Source: Streptomyces sp. NBC_01210
Lineage (GTDB): Bacteria > Actinomycetota > Actinomycetes > Streptomycetales > Streptomycetaceae
Length of the DNA: 64,000 bases
Reading direction: 5' to 3'
Assembly (NCBI RefSeq): GCF_036010325.1
Contig: NZ_CP108549.1
Span: 1,054,001 to 1,118,000 of the forward strand
A program made the translations under genes and the position numbers. Under the pieces are notes generated by a model that worked only from the letters and a program-made list of their open reading frames with translations, was not told where the DNA came from and ran no database searches. Positions 44,114 through 52,254 of the stretch are shown here, piece by piece. The first letter of the stretch is position 1. Each line of letters begins with the position of its first letter.

Positions 44114-45178
44114 GTGGCCGAGACCGACCGTCACCCGCCGACGGCGGGCCGCACCCGAGGCCCCGAGCCCCGCTACGGCAACCGGCCCACCATGAAAGAT
44201 GTCGCCGCGCGGGCCGGCGTCGGCCTGAAAACCGTCTCCCGGGTGGTCAACGGCGAACCCGGCGTCACGCCCGACACCGAACGCCGGGTGCACGAGGCCA
44301 TCGAGTCCCTCGGCTTCCGCCGCAACGACAGCGCACGGGTGCTGCGCAAGGGCCGCACCGCCTCGATCGGGCTGGTGCTCGAAGATCTCGCCGACCCCTT
44401 CTACGGGCCGCTGAACCGCGCGGTCGAAGAGGTCGCCCGCGCCCACGGCGCCCTGCTCATCAACGGTTCGAGCGCCGAGGACCCGGAGCGCGAGCAGGAG
44501 TTGGTGCTCGCGCTCTGCGCCCGCCGGGTGGACGGGCTGATCGTGATCCCGGCCGGCCACGACCACCGCTATCTGGAGCCGGAGATAAAGGCGGGCGTCG
44601 CCACGGTGTTCGTGGACCGCCCGGCCGGTCGGATCGACGCGGACGTGGTGCTCTCCGACAGCTTCGGCGGCGCCCGCAAGGGCGTGGCGCATCTGATCGC
44701 GCACGGCCACCGCCGTATCGGATTCATCGGCGACCAGCCGCGTATCCACACCGCTGCCGAGCGCGTGCGTGGCTACCGCGCCGCCATGGAGGACGCCGGG
44801 CTCGCGGTGGACGACAGCTGGGTGTCGCTGGGCTCCACCGCTGCGGAACCGGTGCGGGCGGCGGTCGAGGCGATGCTGGCGGGCCCCGAGCCGGTCACAG
44901 CGCTGTTCGCGGGCAACAACCGGGTGACGGTGACGGCCGTACGGGTCCTGGCGGAGCGCGACCGGCCGGTCGCGCTGGTCGGGTTCGACGACATCGAACT
45001 CGCCGACCTGCTGGGCATCACGGTCATCGCCCAGGACGCCGCGACTCTCGGGCGTACCGCCGCCGAGCGGCTGTTCCGCCGTCTCGACGGCGTGGACGAC
45101 GAGCCCGCGCAGGTGGCGCTGGAGACGGTGCTGATCCCGCGCGGCTCGGGCGAGCTCCCGCCGCCGGCAGACGGGTAG
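44114..45178 (+). CDS. LacI-family transcriptional repressor
   Basis: A 354-residue regulator starting at the GTG at 44114. After a disordered head, the HTH reads TMKDVAARAGVGLKTVSRVV with hinge helix NDSARVLRKGRT. The periplasmic-binding-protein-like sensor shows IGLVLEDLADPFYG, then DRPAGRIDADVV and GFDDIELADLLGITV. It should repress the galactoside locus until an inducing sugar binds. The nearest palindrome, GACAACGTTGTC, is in its own promoter, so it is probably autoregulated. Confidence 0.93.
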   Translation: MAETDRHPPTAGRTRGPEPRYGNRPTMKDVAARAGVGLKTVSRVVNGEPGVTPDTERRVHEAIESLGFRRNDSARVLRKGRTASIGLVLEDLADPFYGPLNRAVEEVARAHGALLINGSSAEDPEREQELVLALCARRVDGLIVIPAGHDHRYLEPEIKAGVATVFVDRPAGRIDADVVLSDSFGGARKGVAHLIAHGHRRIGFIGDQPRIHTAAERVRGYRAAMEDAGLAVDDSWVSLGSTAAEPVRAAVEAMLAGPEPVTALFAGNNRVTVTAVRVLAERDRPVALVGFDDIELADLLGITVIAQDAATLGRTAAERLFRRLDGVDDEPAQVALETVLIPRGSGELPPPADG

Positions 45179-45753
45179 GCCGGGCCCGGCGCTTGTCGCT
45201 GTACCCACCCTGGACGTATACGGGCCCGGACCTGGCAGATGTACGTGCCGCCGCCGATGGAGTGGAAGGCGCCGGGGCCGGGTCCGCACCGCCGCCGGTC
45301 GTCGAACCGCGATGGGTGGATGTGCTGCCCGCCGCCCGAGGTGCTCGACCCACCGGTCGACCCAGCGGTCGACCCGCCGCCGGTCGTGCCGGTAGAGCCG
45401 CCGGCGGTCGAATTCGTACTGGTCTGGCTGTCGGTCGGCTCGGCGCCGCCGCGGTGTGCGACCCGCAGGCCTTCCTGCGGTCACCAGTACGAACGGGGCA
45501 CGACCGTTGGTCGACGCGTCCAGGTCCACAGTGACTTGGTAGGAGATCCGGCCGCTGGCGTACTCGGGGGATGGTGTCCCTTCTCGTGCAACACCGACGC
45601 GGTGCAGTTGACCATTTTCATTAATGATCTTGACTAGTCGTCGGTGAGCCACGGTCATCGAGAGCCGTTCTGGGCAGAGCGGGTTTCTGGAGGTTGTGTT
45701 CTGATTTGCCTGCGCTCTTTGACTGCCGGCTGCGTAGCGGAGACGCTGATTCC
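45179..45753. other. 575-bp stretch with a possible frameshifted minus-strand gene
   Basis: On the minus strand, one frame from about 45,640 reads SGRISYQVTVDLDASTNGRA and a neighbouring frame from about 45,470 reads TSTNSTAGGSTGTTGGGSTA, a Gly/Ser/Thr-rich secreted-type linker, then QHIHPSRFDD. Joined by a frameshift they could be a decayed secreted protein. Plus-strand frames here are its shadow. It marks the left edge of the island; no element end was found. Confidence 0.35.
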
Positions 45754-46104
45754 ATGGACAGCAAGCTGGAGAAGAGATCCGGCCGGCCGTTGCACGTGTC
45801 CAGCACGACGGCTGACGGCCTGACGACGGTGCCGGTGGCGGGCGAGGTGGATCACACGACCTCGGCCCAGCTGGAGGGCGAACTGGCGCTCGCTGTGACC
45901 AGCGGTGCTCAATGCATCGAGGTGGACTTTCGCCGGGTGTCCTTCTGCGACTGCTCTGGACTGAACGCCCTGCTCAGCGCCCGCGCGCATGCCCAGGAAG
46001 CAGGTGTCTGCTTCGGCGTGAGCGGACCGGTCGCGCCCGTGGTCGCGAGGCTGCTTCAGATGGCGGAGGTAGAGCCGCTGCTGTTGACGCGGCGAGCTGC
46101 CTGA
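45754..46104 (+). CDS. STAS-domain anti-sigma-factor antagonist (BldG-like)
   Basis: A 116-residue protein. The STAS phosphorylation motif DFRRVSFCDCSGLNALLSA has Ser in DCSGL as the likely site, preceded by the VPVAGEVDHTTSAQLE strand-helix. Such proteins bind anti-sigma kinases when unphosphorylated and free a sigma factor. The kinase partner would be a GHKL protein such as that at 18,997, but distance gives no support for pairing. The start is the ATG at 45754. Confidence 0.88.
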   Translation: MDSKLEKRSGRPLHVSSTTADGLTTVPVAGEVDHTTSAQLEGELALAVTSGAQCIEVDFRRVSFCDCSGLNALLSARAHAQEAGVCFGVSGPVAPVVARLLQMAEVEPLLLTRRAA

Positions 46105-46182
46105 AGGACGAACGCTCAGGTGAGCTGTGCGGGCAGCGGCTTCTTCGTCCGGCCCTGGTCGGCACCCCGGTCGTCGCGTCAT

Positions 46183-46359
46183 CGGCATCTTGGTGTCGGC
46201 CGGGCCTGCCCGGTGCGATGCTTACCCGCGACGGCCTCTCCTTCCATGGTTCCCGTCGCGGTCGACACCCTCGATAGCTGCCTCCGCCGACTGGGATGCC
46301 GACTCGGTGACGTCGGGCACAACGCCACACGGACCTGCCGCATGAGCGGACCGAAGGCC
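46183..46359. repeat. Imperfect direct repeat, copy 1
   Basis: About 177 bp matching 51795-51982 in the same orientation at roughly 88-90% identity by eye, with one 12-bp gap. Shared landmarks include CGGCATCTTGGTGTCGG, ACACCCTCGATAGCTGCCTC and GACTCGGTGACGTCGGG. No coding signature was recognised. Confidence 0.8.
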
Positions 46360-46630
46360 GGGCAGCCAGGGCGGTTTTCAGTGGTTCCCAACTCCGTTGC
46401 TGAATGCGTGGCGGGGGGGCGGCGTCGGTCCGGGATGATCTTGTCCGCGGTCGTGTCCTTCCGTCACCGGCCGCGGGGGTGATGTGGTTGTTCATGCGTC
46501 CGGAAGATCTTCCGTCGTGGACCGCGGTCGTAGCCCGTAGGGCGAGTGGTTACTCGTGCTCGCGATCGGGACTTCAGGAAGCATCAACAGCGTGGCGCGA
46601 GGGCGGCCGCAACGGCCCGATGATCGGGGT

Positions 46631-46652
46631 CTCCTCCCTGCGCGGGGAGGAG
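46631..46652. terminator. Hairpin, possible terminator
   Basis: CTCCTCCC-TGCGCG-GGGAGGAG, perfect 8-bp arms with a 6-base loop, in the non-coding region between the STAS gene and melC1. Confidence 0.5.
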
Positions 46653-47119
46653 GCGGGCTTCCCCAACACCACGGACGTTTCTCATGAATCCCACCTGACC
46701 CGCTGTCAACATCCTCCGCATCTCCCGCGCACCTCGGTACCGCTTCAGGTCGGCGGGCAAGCCCATGCTTTTACCCCGCCGGTGCATCGCTAGCTGTGCA
46801 ATCCCGTCAAGTTGTCCCGACCGACTCGGCACCGGACGGAGAGTGACAGCTGCAAGATTTCCGCATGCAAGCGATGTGGCAGCGTGCATTTCTGCCCGAA
46901 CCGAGCGGCTCGGGGGCGGCGCCGGAAGATCTTCGTTTTTGAACGGTGAACTTTCCACGCCATCTTGTCTCGTTCTTGACCGCGCTGTTCTTGCGCCTCT
47001 CCCAAGTTCGAGCGCCGCTGCCAGCATGTGGCGATGGAGGACGGCCACGCCCTCTCGCGGCGAAACGTTCCTGCTGTGCGTGTTCGCCGCCTGCGCTCAA
47101 CGGACGAGAGGAGAGAAAC

Positions 47120-47590
47120 GTGCAAGGTCTCACCCGCCGTGACGTTGTTCGAGGGTCGATGGTGGTGCTTGCCGGAGCCGTGCTCGCCGACCCGGCCGCC
47201 GTCGCTACAGCGAACGCAGCACGCTCCGGGACACCCCATGGACCGCGGACCGATGCCAGCCATTCACTCGCAGCGAGCGCTGCACTGGTGCCGGAGCCTT
47301 TCAACGAGATCTATCTGGGCCGGCATATAGAGGGCTGGCCGGACGACGAGGATCGCGGTACCCACGCCTCCCATGGCTCCCACGGGGGCACGCGGCCTCC
47401 CGAGGACGGTCAGGCATCGATCGGGTTCGTCGTCCGCGTGGACGACGACGATCTGCACATCATGCAGAACGCCGACGGCACCTGGATCAGCGTCATCAAC
47501 CACTACGAGACGCACCACACGCCGCGTGATGCCGCCCGCGCCGCAGTGAGGGAATTACATGGCGCCACGCTGGTGCCGGTGACCGTCTGA
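47120..47590 (+). CDS. melC1: Tyrosinase co-factor MelC1 (copper chaperone, Tat-exported)
   Basis: A 156-residue protein. The twin-arginine signal TRRDVVRGSMVVLAGAVLAD is followed by a domain with FNEIYLGRHIEGW, a His-rich stretch (THASHGSHGG) and DDLHIMQNADGTWISVINHY, split here at NADG. MelC1 delivers copper to apo-tyrosinase and carries it out through the Tat pathway. GAGGAGAG precedes the GTG at 47120. It is 35 bp upstream of melC2. Because melC2 is disrupted, this chaperone has no intact partner in the window. Confidence 0.9.
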   Translation: MQGLTRRDVVRGSMVVLAGAVLADPAAVATANAARSGTPHGPRTDASHSLAASAALVPEPFNEIYLGRHIEGWPDDEDRGTHASHGSHGGTRPPEDGQASIGFVVRVDDDDLHIMQNADGTWISVINHYETHHTPRDAARAAVRELHGATLVPVTV

Positions 47591-47625
47591 CAGTGCGTAC
47601 GAGCCTCCCAGCAAAGGATCATCGT

Positions 47626-48254
47626 ATGGCAGACCGTAAGAACCAGGCAGATCTGACCGCCACCGAACGCCGGGACTTCGTCGACGCCCTCCTCGAGCTG
47701 AAGCGTCAGGGCCGCTACGACGAATTCATCACCACGCACAACGCCTTCATCATGAGCGACACCGACGACGGCGAACGAACAGGACACCGCTCACCGTCGT
47801 TCCTCCCCTGGCACCGCCGGTTCCTGCTGCAGTTCGAGCAGGCACTGCAGAGCATCACCCCCTCCGTCACCCTTCCCTACTGGGACTGGACCGTCGACCG
47901 CACACCCCGCAGCTCCCTGTGGGCGGACAACTTCCTCGGCGGCGACGGCCGTACCGGAGACGGCCGGGTCACCTCCGGCGCCTTCGCCTTCACAAGCGGA
48001 AACTGGCCCCTGAACATACGCGTCGACGGCAGGACGTTTCTGCGGCGAGCACTGGGAGTCGGCGTCGGGGAACTGCCCACCAGGGCCGAAGTTGACGCCG
48101 TACTGGCCATGTCCACCTACGACGCCGCCCCGTGGAACAGCAGGTCCAACAGCTTCCGCAACCACGTCGAAGGATGGCGGGGCCCGAACCTCCACAACCG
48201 GGTGCACGTTTGGGTCGGCGGTCAGATGACCACCGGAGCCTCGCCGAACGATCC
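47626..48254 (+). pseudogene. melC2: Tyrosinase melC2, 5' part (interrupted by IS21-family element)
   Basis: The first 209 codons of a copper monooxygenase that oxidises tyrosine to dopaquinone for melanin. CuA ligands are seen in TTHNAF, GHRSP and PWHRRF, and the first two CuB ligands in NLHNRVHVW. The frame is broken after ASPNDP by the insertion element. Joined to the 3' part at 51,305, it would restore 272 residues, the usual length of Streptomyces MelC2. As it stands the protein reads on into the element and lacks the third CuB histidine, so it should be inactive. Confidence 0.92.
48248..48254. repeat. Target-site duplication, left copy
   Basis: ACGATCC abuts the left end of the IS21-family element; the same 7 bases follow its right end at 51298-51304. 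Confidence 0.85.
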
Positions 48255-48290
48255 TGTCTGTAAGCACTTGTTTTGGCTCCAGTGCACGGA
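48255..48290. repeat. IS21 terminal inverted repeat, left
   Basis: A 36-bp end beginning TGTCTGTAAGCACTTG and ending GTGCACGGA; pairs with 51262-51297 at 32 of 36 positions. TTTTGGCTCCA recurs just inside it, as in the multiple subterminal repeats of this family. Confidence 0.9.
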
Positions 48291-48633
48291 CTTCTTTTGG
48301 CTCCACTCACCGGCTGGAGGGGGCGTGTATTGGTGTGATTCACGCCCCTGTAGCAAGGTGATTTGGCCCCACTTCGAACGAGTGGTTCCGCTGGCCGTGA
48401 CCGGGGGTCGGCGCGGTAGTTTTGAAGCCTCGGTCAGACCTCCGCAAACGCGCCCCCGACAGGCGCGTGGAGGCTGCCGACCCGACTCGACTCAGGTTGC
48501 GGGCCGCCCAGTGCCCGTGGCGGCTGGACGAGAACGGGCGATGGTCTGGTCGGCACTGGGACTTGGCGGCCGGGCCCAACGCGGCTGCGGCCGGCCTCCC
48601 GTGAGGGAGCCCGGCCGCAGTTGTCGTTCGAGG

Positions 48634-49449
48634 TCAGCGGCGCCGTTTCTTCTGACTCTGGGCGAAGCGGTAGGAGTCGGTGCCGGTCTCGACGATGTGC
48701 GCGTTGAAGGTGACGCGGTCGACGATTGCCGTGCAGAGCCGGGGGTCAGTGAAGGTCTGCTTCCACTCGGAGAACGGAGCGTTCGACGCGATGGCGATAG
48801 CCCTCCGTTCTTCGCGCTCGGTGAAGATCTGGAACAGCAGTTTGGCTCCGGCCTTGTCCAGATCGAGATAGCCGAACTCGTCCAGACAGAGCAGGTCAAC
48901 GCGGCCGTAGCGCGCGATGGTGCGGGCCAGCTTCTTCTCGTCGGCGGCTTCCGCGAGCTCGTTGACCAGGTTGACCGTGGTCGTGTAGCGGACCTTGAGC
49001 CCAGCCTCGGCCATGGCGGTGCCGATCCCGATGAGCAGGTGGGACTTGCCGGTGCCGGAGTCGCCGATCAGACAGAGCGGCTGCCCGGCCTTGACCCAGG
49101 CCGGGTCCGCCAGGGTGCCGACAAGCTCCGGCGTGACGTTCGGGTTCTCGGTGAAGTCGAAGTCCTCCAGCCGCTTGGGCCGGGGGAAATTGGCGTCTCT
49201 GACCAGCCGCTGTTTGCGCCGTTCCTCGCGTTCGGCGCACTCGGCTTCCAGCAGGTCGGCGAGGAAGTCCTTATAGCTGGACCGCTGGCGCATCGCCTCA
49301 TCGGCCATCTCCCCGACCCGGCTGCGGATGGTGGGTAGGTGCAGGCTGCGGCATGCCTCGTCGATGGCCGTGTCCACGGCCTCCTCCGGTCCGACATCCC
49401 GACGGGGCGGCGGGACGTGCTGGCGGGTCGGTGCAGCGGTCGTGCTCAT
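48634..49449 (-). CDS. istB: IS21-family helper ATPase IstB
   Basis: A 271-residue DnaC-like AAA ATPase. Walker A is GDSGTGKSH, Walker B is LLCLDEFGYLDLD, and the sensor region is AIASNAPFSEWKQTFTD. It assembles on target DNA and recruits the transposase. Its ATG (49447-49449) overlaps the stop of istA by 4 bp, so translation is coupled. The start MSTTAAPTRQH is longer than the core family by about 20 residues. Confidence 0.93.
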   Translation of the reverse strand: MSTTAAPTRQHVPPPRRDVGPEEAVDTAIDEACRSLHLPTIRSRVGEMADEAMRQRSSYKDFLADLLEAECAEREERRKQRLVRDANFPRPKRLEDFDFTENPNVTPELVGTLADPAWVKAGQPLCLIGDSGTGKSHLLIGIGTAMAEAGLKVRYTTTVNLVNELAEAADEKKLARTIARYGRVDLLCLDEFGYLDLDKAGAKLLFQIFTEREERRAIAIASNAPFSEWKQTFTDPRLCTAIVDRVTFNAHIVETGTDSYRFAQSQKKRRR

Positions 49450-51080
49450 GCAGTGCCTTTCGGTTGGCGGGTCAGGAGCTGGTCGTAGTGGCTCACGGTC
49501 GGCAACGGGCGCTTGTCCTCGGGAAGCTGGGCCCTGCGGGCTGTCAGTGACACCACCCCGCTGGGCTCGGCCCACGGCGGCGGATCGTCCCCGTCGTCCA
49601 CCTCCTCAGCCGGATCAGGTGCCTGCGCGGCTGCCTTGCGGGCCTCGACGGCCACCACGTCCGCGGTGACGGCGCCCGCCCGGATCGCGGCTGCCATGCC
49701 CAGCTGGACCGCCTCAGCTGGCATCCGCCGGTGCAGCAGCAGAATCTCGATCAGGGCCCTGGTCCCGGCCGCGTCTCCATGCGCGGTGCGGGCCGCGGCC
49801 CAGAACGCCTCGTGGACCTCGGTGAACGAGCCGTTCTGCCGGGCAGTTGCCAGCGCGGTGGAGCCGGCCATGGCGCCCGGCTTGGCCAGCAGGATCTCCA
49901 GGTAGTGATCGAGTTCGTCGCGGAACTCGCCCCGCCGGGTCAGCCGCGGGTGACGGGCCACGATCGTCCGCCGCTCGAACACCAGCAGTTCATTGCCCCG
50001 CAGCAGCACGCGCACGTTCTGCCCGATGAACCGGGCAGGCACCGAGTAGTGGCACTGGCGGACCGTAATCCGGCTGCTGCGGTCGACCTTCGGGGTCAGC
50101 GTGATGCCGCACTCGAATTCCTCGAACGGCAGCGGCACCAACTGGTCCGTCTCAGCAGCGAAGTTGAAGCCGATGGTGGTCAGCCTGCCCGACAGGATCC
50201 GTGCGTCCTCAGCTGCGTCGATCGCGGCGATCTTCTCGTTCAGTTCGCCCAGCGAGGCAACCTCGGGGACCGGGACGAGGTGCGTGCGGCGGAAGCGTCC
50301 GCCCTCGTGTTCGACTCCGCCCTTCTCGTGGGCGCCTTCCTGGCCGGGGATGCAGTAGAAGGCGTCGAAGCCGTAGTGGGCGCGGAAGTTGAGCCACCGC
50401 TCCGACTCCACCCGGCTGCGGCCGGTGCAGATCCGGTTGACCGCCGGCTTCAGATTGTCGTAACGGATGTGCCGGGCCGGCACCCCGCCCAGCACGTTGA
50501 ACGCCTCGACATGCCCCTCCATGAAGGACTCCTGGGCCTGCGAGGCATAGACCCGGTGGACGGCCTTGCCCGAGTACGACATCCGCAGCGTGAACAGGTG
50601 GCACCTGACCACCTCGCCCGCCAGCCGGACCCACACGTCAGCGAAGTCAACTTCCGCCTCCTCGCCGGGAAGATGCACCTGAGGGACCATCCCGTCCAAA
50701 TGCCGGTGCCCCTCCCGGGCCTCGGCCTCGATCTGCGGCCGCCGGACCAGGAGGTAGTCGCAGACCGTCGAGTACGACGCCTGGTCGAAGCCGTATTCCT
50801 GCGCGAGCCGCTGATGGATCCGCCGGGCGGTGTGCTTCTGCTTGCGCGGTGCAGTGAGGTCCTCCCGCAGCATCGCGTCGATCCAGCCCTTGGCCGGGTC
50901 CAGGACCGTCGCCCGCGGCACCGGTTTCTTCCTGGGCGGCGGAACCGCCGAATTCAAAGCCTGCCGCACCGTCCGCCGGTGCACTCCGTACTTCTCCCCG
51001 AGAGCCCGCTGCGACAGCTCCGGATCGAGACGTCTGTCCCTCCGGATCGCGGCGAACAACTCAGCCCGCGACAAACCCAC
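49446..51080 (-). CDS. istA: IS21-family transposase IstA
   Basis: A 544-residue DDE transposase starting at the GTG at 51078-51080. The N-terminal HTH reads LSQRALGEKYGVHRRTVRQA. The integrase core has the first Asp in EEAEVDFADVWV, the second in IRYDNLKPAV and the Glu in EKGGVEHEGG. The C-terminal beta-barrel contains YSVPARFIGQNVRVL. It cuts and joins the element ends. It looks full-length, with no frameshift. Confidence 0.93.
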   Translation of the reverse strand: MGLSRAELFAAIRRDRRLDPELSQRALGEKYGVHRRTVRQALNSAVPPPRKKPVPRATVLDPAKGWIDAMLREDLTAPRKQKHTARRIHQRLAQEYGFDQASYSTVCDYLLVRRPQIEAEAREGHRHLDGMVPQVHLPGEEAEVDFADVWVRLAGEVVRCHLFTLRMSYSGKAVHRVYASQAQESFMEGHVEAFNVLGGVPARHIRYDNLKPAVNRICTGRSRVESERWLNFRAHYGFDAFYCIPGQEGAHEKGGVEHEGGRFRRTHLVPVPEVASLGELNEKIAAIDAAEDARILSGRLTTIGFNFAAETDQLVPLPFEEFECGITLTPKVDRSSRITVRQCHYSVPARFIGQNVRVLLRGNELLVFERRTIVARHPRLTRRGEFRDELDHYLEILLAKPGAMAGSTALATARQNGSFTEVHEAFWAAARTAHGDAAGTRALIEILLLHRRMPAEAVQLGMAAAIRAGAVTADVVAVEARKAAAQAPDPAEEVDDGDDPPPWAEPSGVVSLTARRAQLPEDKRPLPTVSHYDQLLTRQPKGTA

Positions 51081-51261
51081 CCCGGCCTCCCGACACGACC
51101 GCGATCAACACACACGGCCTCCGACAAGACCGTGATCGACGCACACACCCTGCCGCCGCCGGGCGGACGGAGCAGTGCATTCACTCCAAAGAGGGCACGT
51201 CGCAGCACGTGCTCGCCAAGTGGAGCCAGATCAACTTCGTACGCCACGGAGCCACTTCAGA

Positions 51262-51297
51262 TCCGTGCACTGGGGCCCAAAGAAGTGCTTACAAACA
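51262..51297. repeat. IS21 terminal inverted repeat, right
   Basis: The complement of the left end, finishing in GAAGTGCTTACAAACA; followed directly by the second ACGATCC. Confidence 0.9.
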
Positions 51298-51304
51298 ACG
51301 ATCC
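51298..51304. repeat. Target-site duplication, right copy
   Basis: ACGATCC, identical to 48248-48254; the next base resumes melC2 in frame (CCG GTC TTC TGG). Confidence 0.85.
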
Positions 51305-51494
51305 GGTCTTCTGGCTTCACCACTGCTTCATCGACAAACTGTGGGCCGACTGGCAAAGGCTGCACCCGACCTCCGGATACCTTCCTTCCACCGCCCCGCG
51401 CAACGTCATCGGGTTGCGCGACACGATGAAACCGTGGAACGACGTCACGCCCCAGGACATGCTCGACCACACCAAGTTCTACACATACCGCTAA
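51305..51494 (+). pseudogene. melC2: Tyrosinase melC2, 3' part
   Basis: The last 63 codons of tyrosinase: the CuB helix with VFWLHHCFIDKLWADWQRLH, then the LRDTMKPWNDVTPQDMLDH stretch, to the stop TAA at 51492-51494. It has no start of its own. The third CuB ligand (His in LHHCF) is here, separated from the rest by 3 kb. Two hairpins follow the stop. Most of it (from 51323) is repeated at 57762-57950. Confidence 0.93.
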
Positions 51495-51511
51495 CCCTGG
51501 GGCGTGCCCCG
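51323..51511. repeat. 189-bp direct repeat, copy 1 (melC2 3' end)
   Basis: Covers the last 57 codons and 17 bp past the stop of melC2. Copy 2 at 57762-57950 has the same length and differs at four bases only. The pair brackets the IS110 remnant and the lasso peptide genes. Confidence 0.95.
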
Positions 51512-51526
51512 AGGACTCACGCTGCC

Positions 51527-51545
51527 GTGCCGTCGGCGACGGCAC
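51527..51545 (+). terminator. Hairpin after melC2
   Basis: GTGCCGTC-GGC-GACGGCAC, a perfect 8-bp stem with a 3-base loop, 33 bp past the melC2 stop. It lies outside the duplicated segment. Confidence 0.75.
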
Positions 51546-51570
51546 GAGCAGGGTGGCAACAGGAGGGGAC

Positions 51571-51601
51571 GGTCCGCGCACTCTTCTTGGGTGCGCGGAC
51601 C
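51571..51601 (+). terminator. Second hairpin after melC2
   Basis: GGTCCGCGCAC pairs with GTGCGCGGACC around a 9-base loop. Together with the previous stem it forms a tandem terminator. Confidence 0.7.
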
Positions 51602-51794
51602 GCGGTCCACGCACATGCACGAGGGACACCCGGCGACGCATGGCAGGCAACCGAGAGTCGGATAGCAAGACTCTGTCGGGCCCCAAGGTCCAAGGCCATC
51701 GGTGTTGCCCTGCGAGCCTGCTGAGTCGACTGCCGCTGCGGTGTGTCGCTGTCTGCCTCGTCGATGGTCGCGGCACCTCGGTTGGCGTGTCGGC

Positions 51795-51982
51795 CGGCAT
51801 CTTGGTGTCGGACGGGCCGGCCTGGTGCGATGCTTGCCCGCGGCGGCTTCTCCTTCCTTGGTTCCCGTCGCGGTCGGCGCCCCGGTCGACACCCTCGATA
51901 GCTGCCTCTGCCGACTGGGATGTCGACTCGGTGACGTCGGGGCAACGCCACATGAACCTGCCGCGTGAGCGCACCGAAGGCC
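51795..51982. repeat. Imperfect direct repeat, copy 2
   Basis: Matches 46183-46359 in the same orientation. It adjoins the IS110 transposase remnant, so the repeat may be the flank or end region of an IS110-type element present in two broken copies. Confidence 0.8.
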
Positions 51983-52190
51983 CGGCCATGTCGGCCAGCG
52001 CATGTGCGTCGCCCTTGTCGCCCTTGTCGCTCTTCGCGCCGGAGGTGCCGTATCGCTCCTTGAACCTGGCCGCCTGCCGGGGGTTGACCGCGTAGACCTG
52101 GTAGCCGGCTGCGAGCCGTCTAATGAGCAGTCCGGCCTCCCGGCCGACCAGCAGGGGCATGGTCTGACAGCAGAGCTCGAACGGCTCCGG
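51983..52190 (-). pseudogene. IS110-family transposase fragment
   Basis: On the minus strand a frame of about 68 residues reads YQVYAVNPRQAARFKERYG then SGAKSDKGDKGDAHALADMA, the conserved DEDD-domain segment of IS110/IS116-type transposases. It lacks start, remaining active-site residues and C-terminus. GACAAGGGC is duplicated in tandem, adding Lys-Gly-Asp. The frame stops matching the family exactly where the imperfect direct repeat starts. Confidence 0.75.
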
Positions 52191-52254
52191 TGAGGGCAGT
52201 ACTCACCTGCTGGCGGCCACTCATCGACTCTCACTCACGACCCGATGAGGCTCA

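Larger units (their letters stand above)
46105..47119. other. 1-kb non-coding or decayed region upstream of melC1
   Basis: No frame with a family signature was found on either strand. It contains the imperfect direct repeat copy at 46183-46359 and a hairpin at 46631-46652. The stretch from about 46,740 to 47,100 is less GC-rich than its surroundings and probably carries the mel promoter. Confidence 0.55.
48255..51297 (-). mobile_element. Complete IS21-family insertion sequence, 3,043 bp
   Basis: Contains istA and istB in ATGA overlap, with matching 36-bp terminal inverted repeats (32 of 36 identical) and a 7-bp target duplication ACGATCC. It starts TGTCTGTAAGCACTT and ends AAGTGCTTACAAACA. 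It lies inside melC2 and is oriented with its genes on the minus strand. Both genes are intact and the ends near-perfect, so insertion is probably recent and the element may still move. Confidence 0.93.

Noticed and set aside
45239..45637. Plus-strand Pro-rich frame
   Set aside because: It is the complement of a Gly/Ser/Thr-rich minus-strand segment; no ribosome site or homology.
46404..46793. Plus-strand 129-residue frame upstream of melC1
   Set aside because: No conserved motif, crosses a hairpin, and its codon use does not fit Streptomyces coding sequence.
47593..49338. Plus-strand frame running from melC2 into the insertion element
   Set aside because: It is the broken tyrosinase frame read through the element end and antisense to istB; not a designed fusion.
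49731..51494. Plus-strand frame antisense to istA ending in the melC2 tail
   Set aside because: Only the last 63 codons are tyrosinase; the rest is a shadow of istA and has no start signal.
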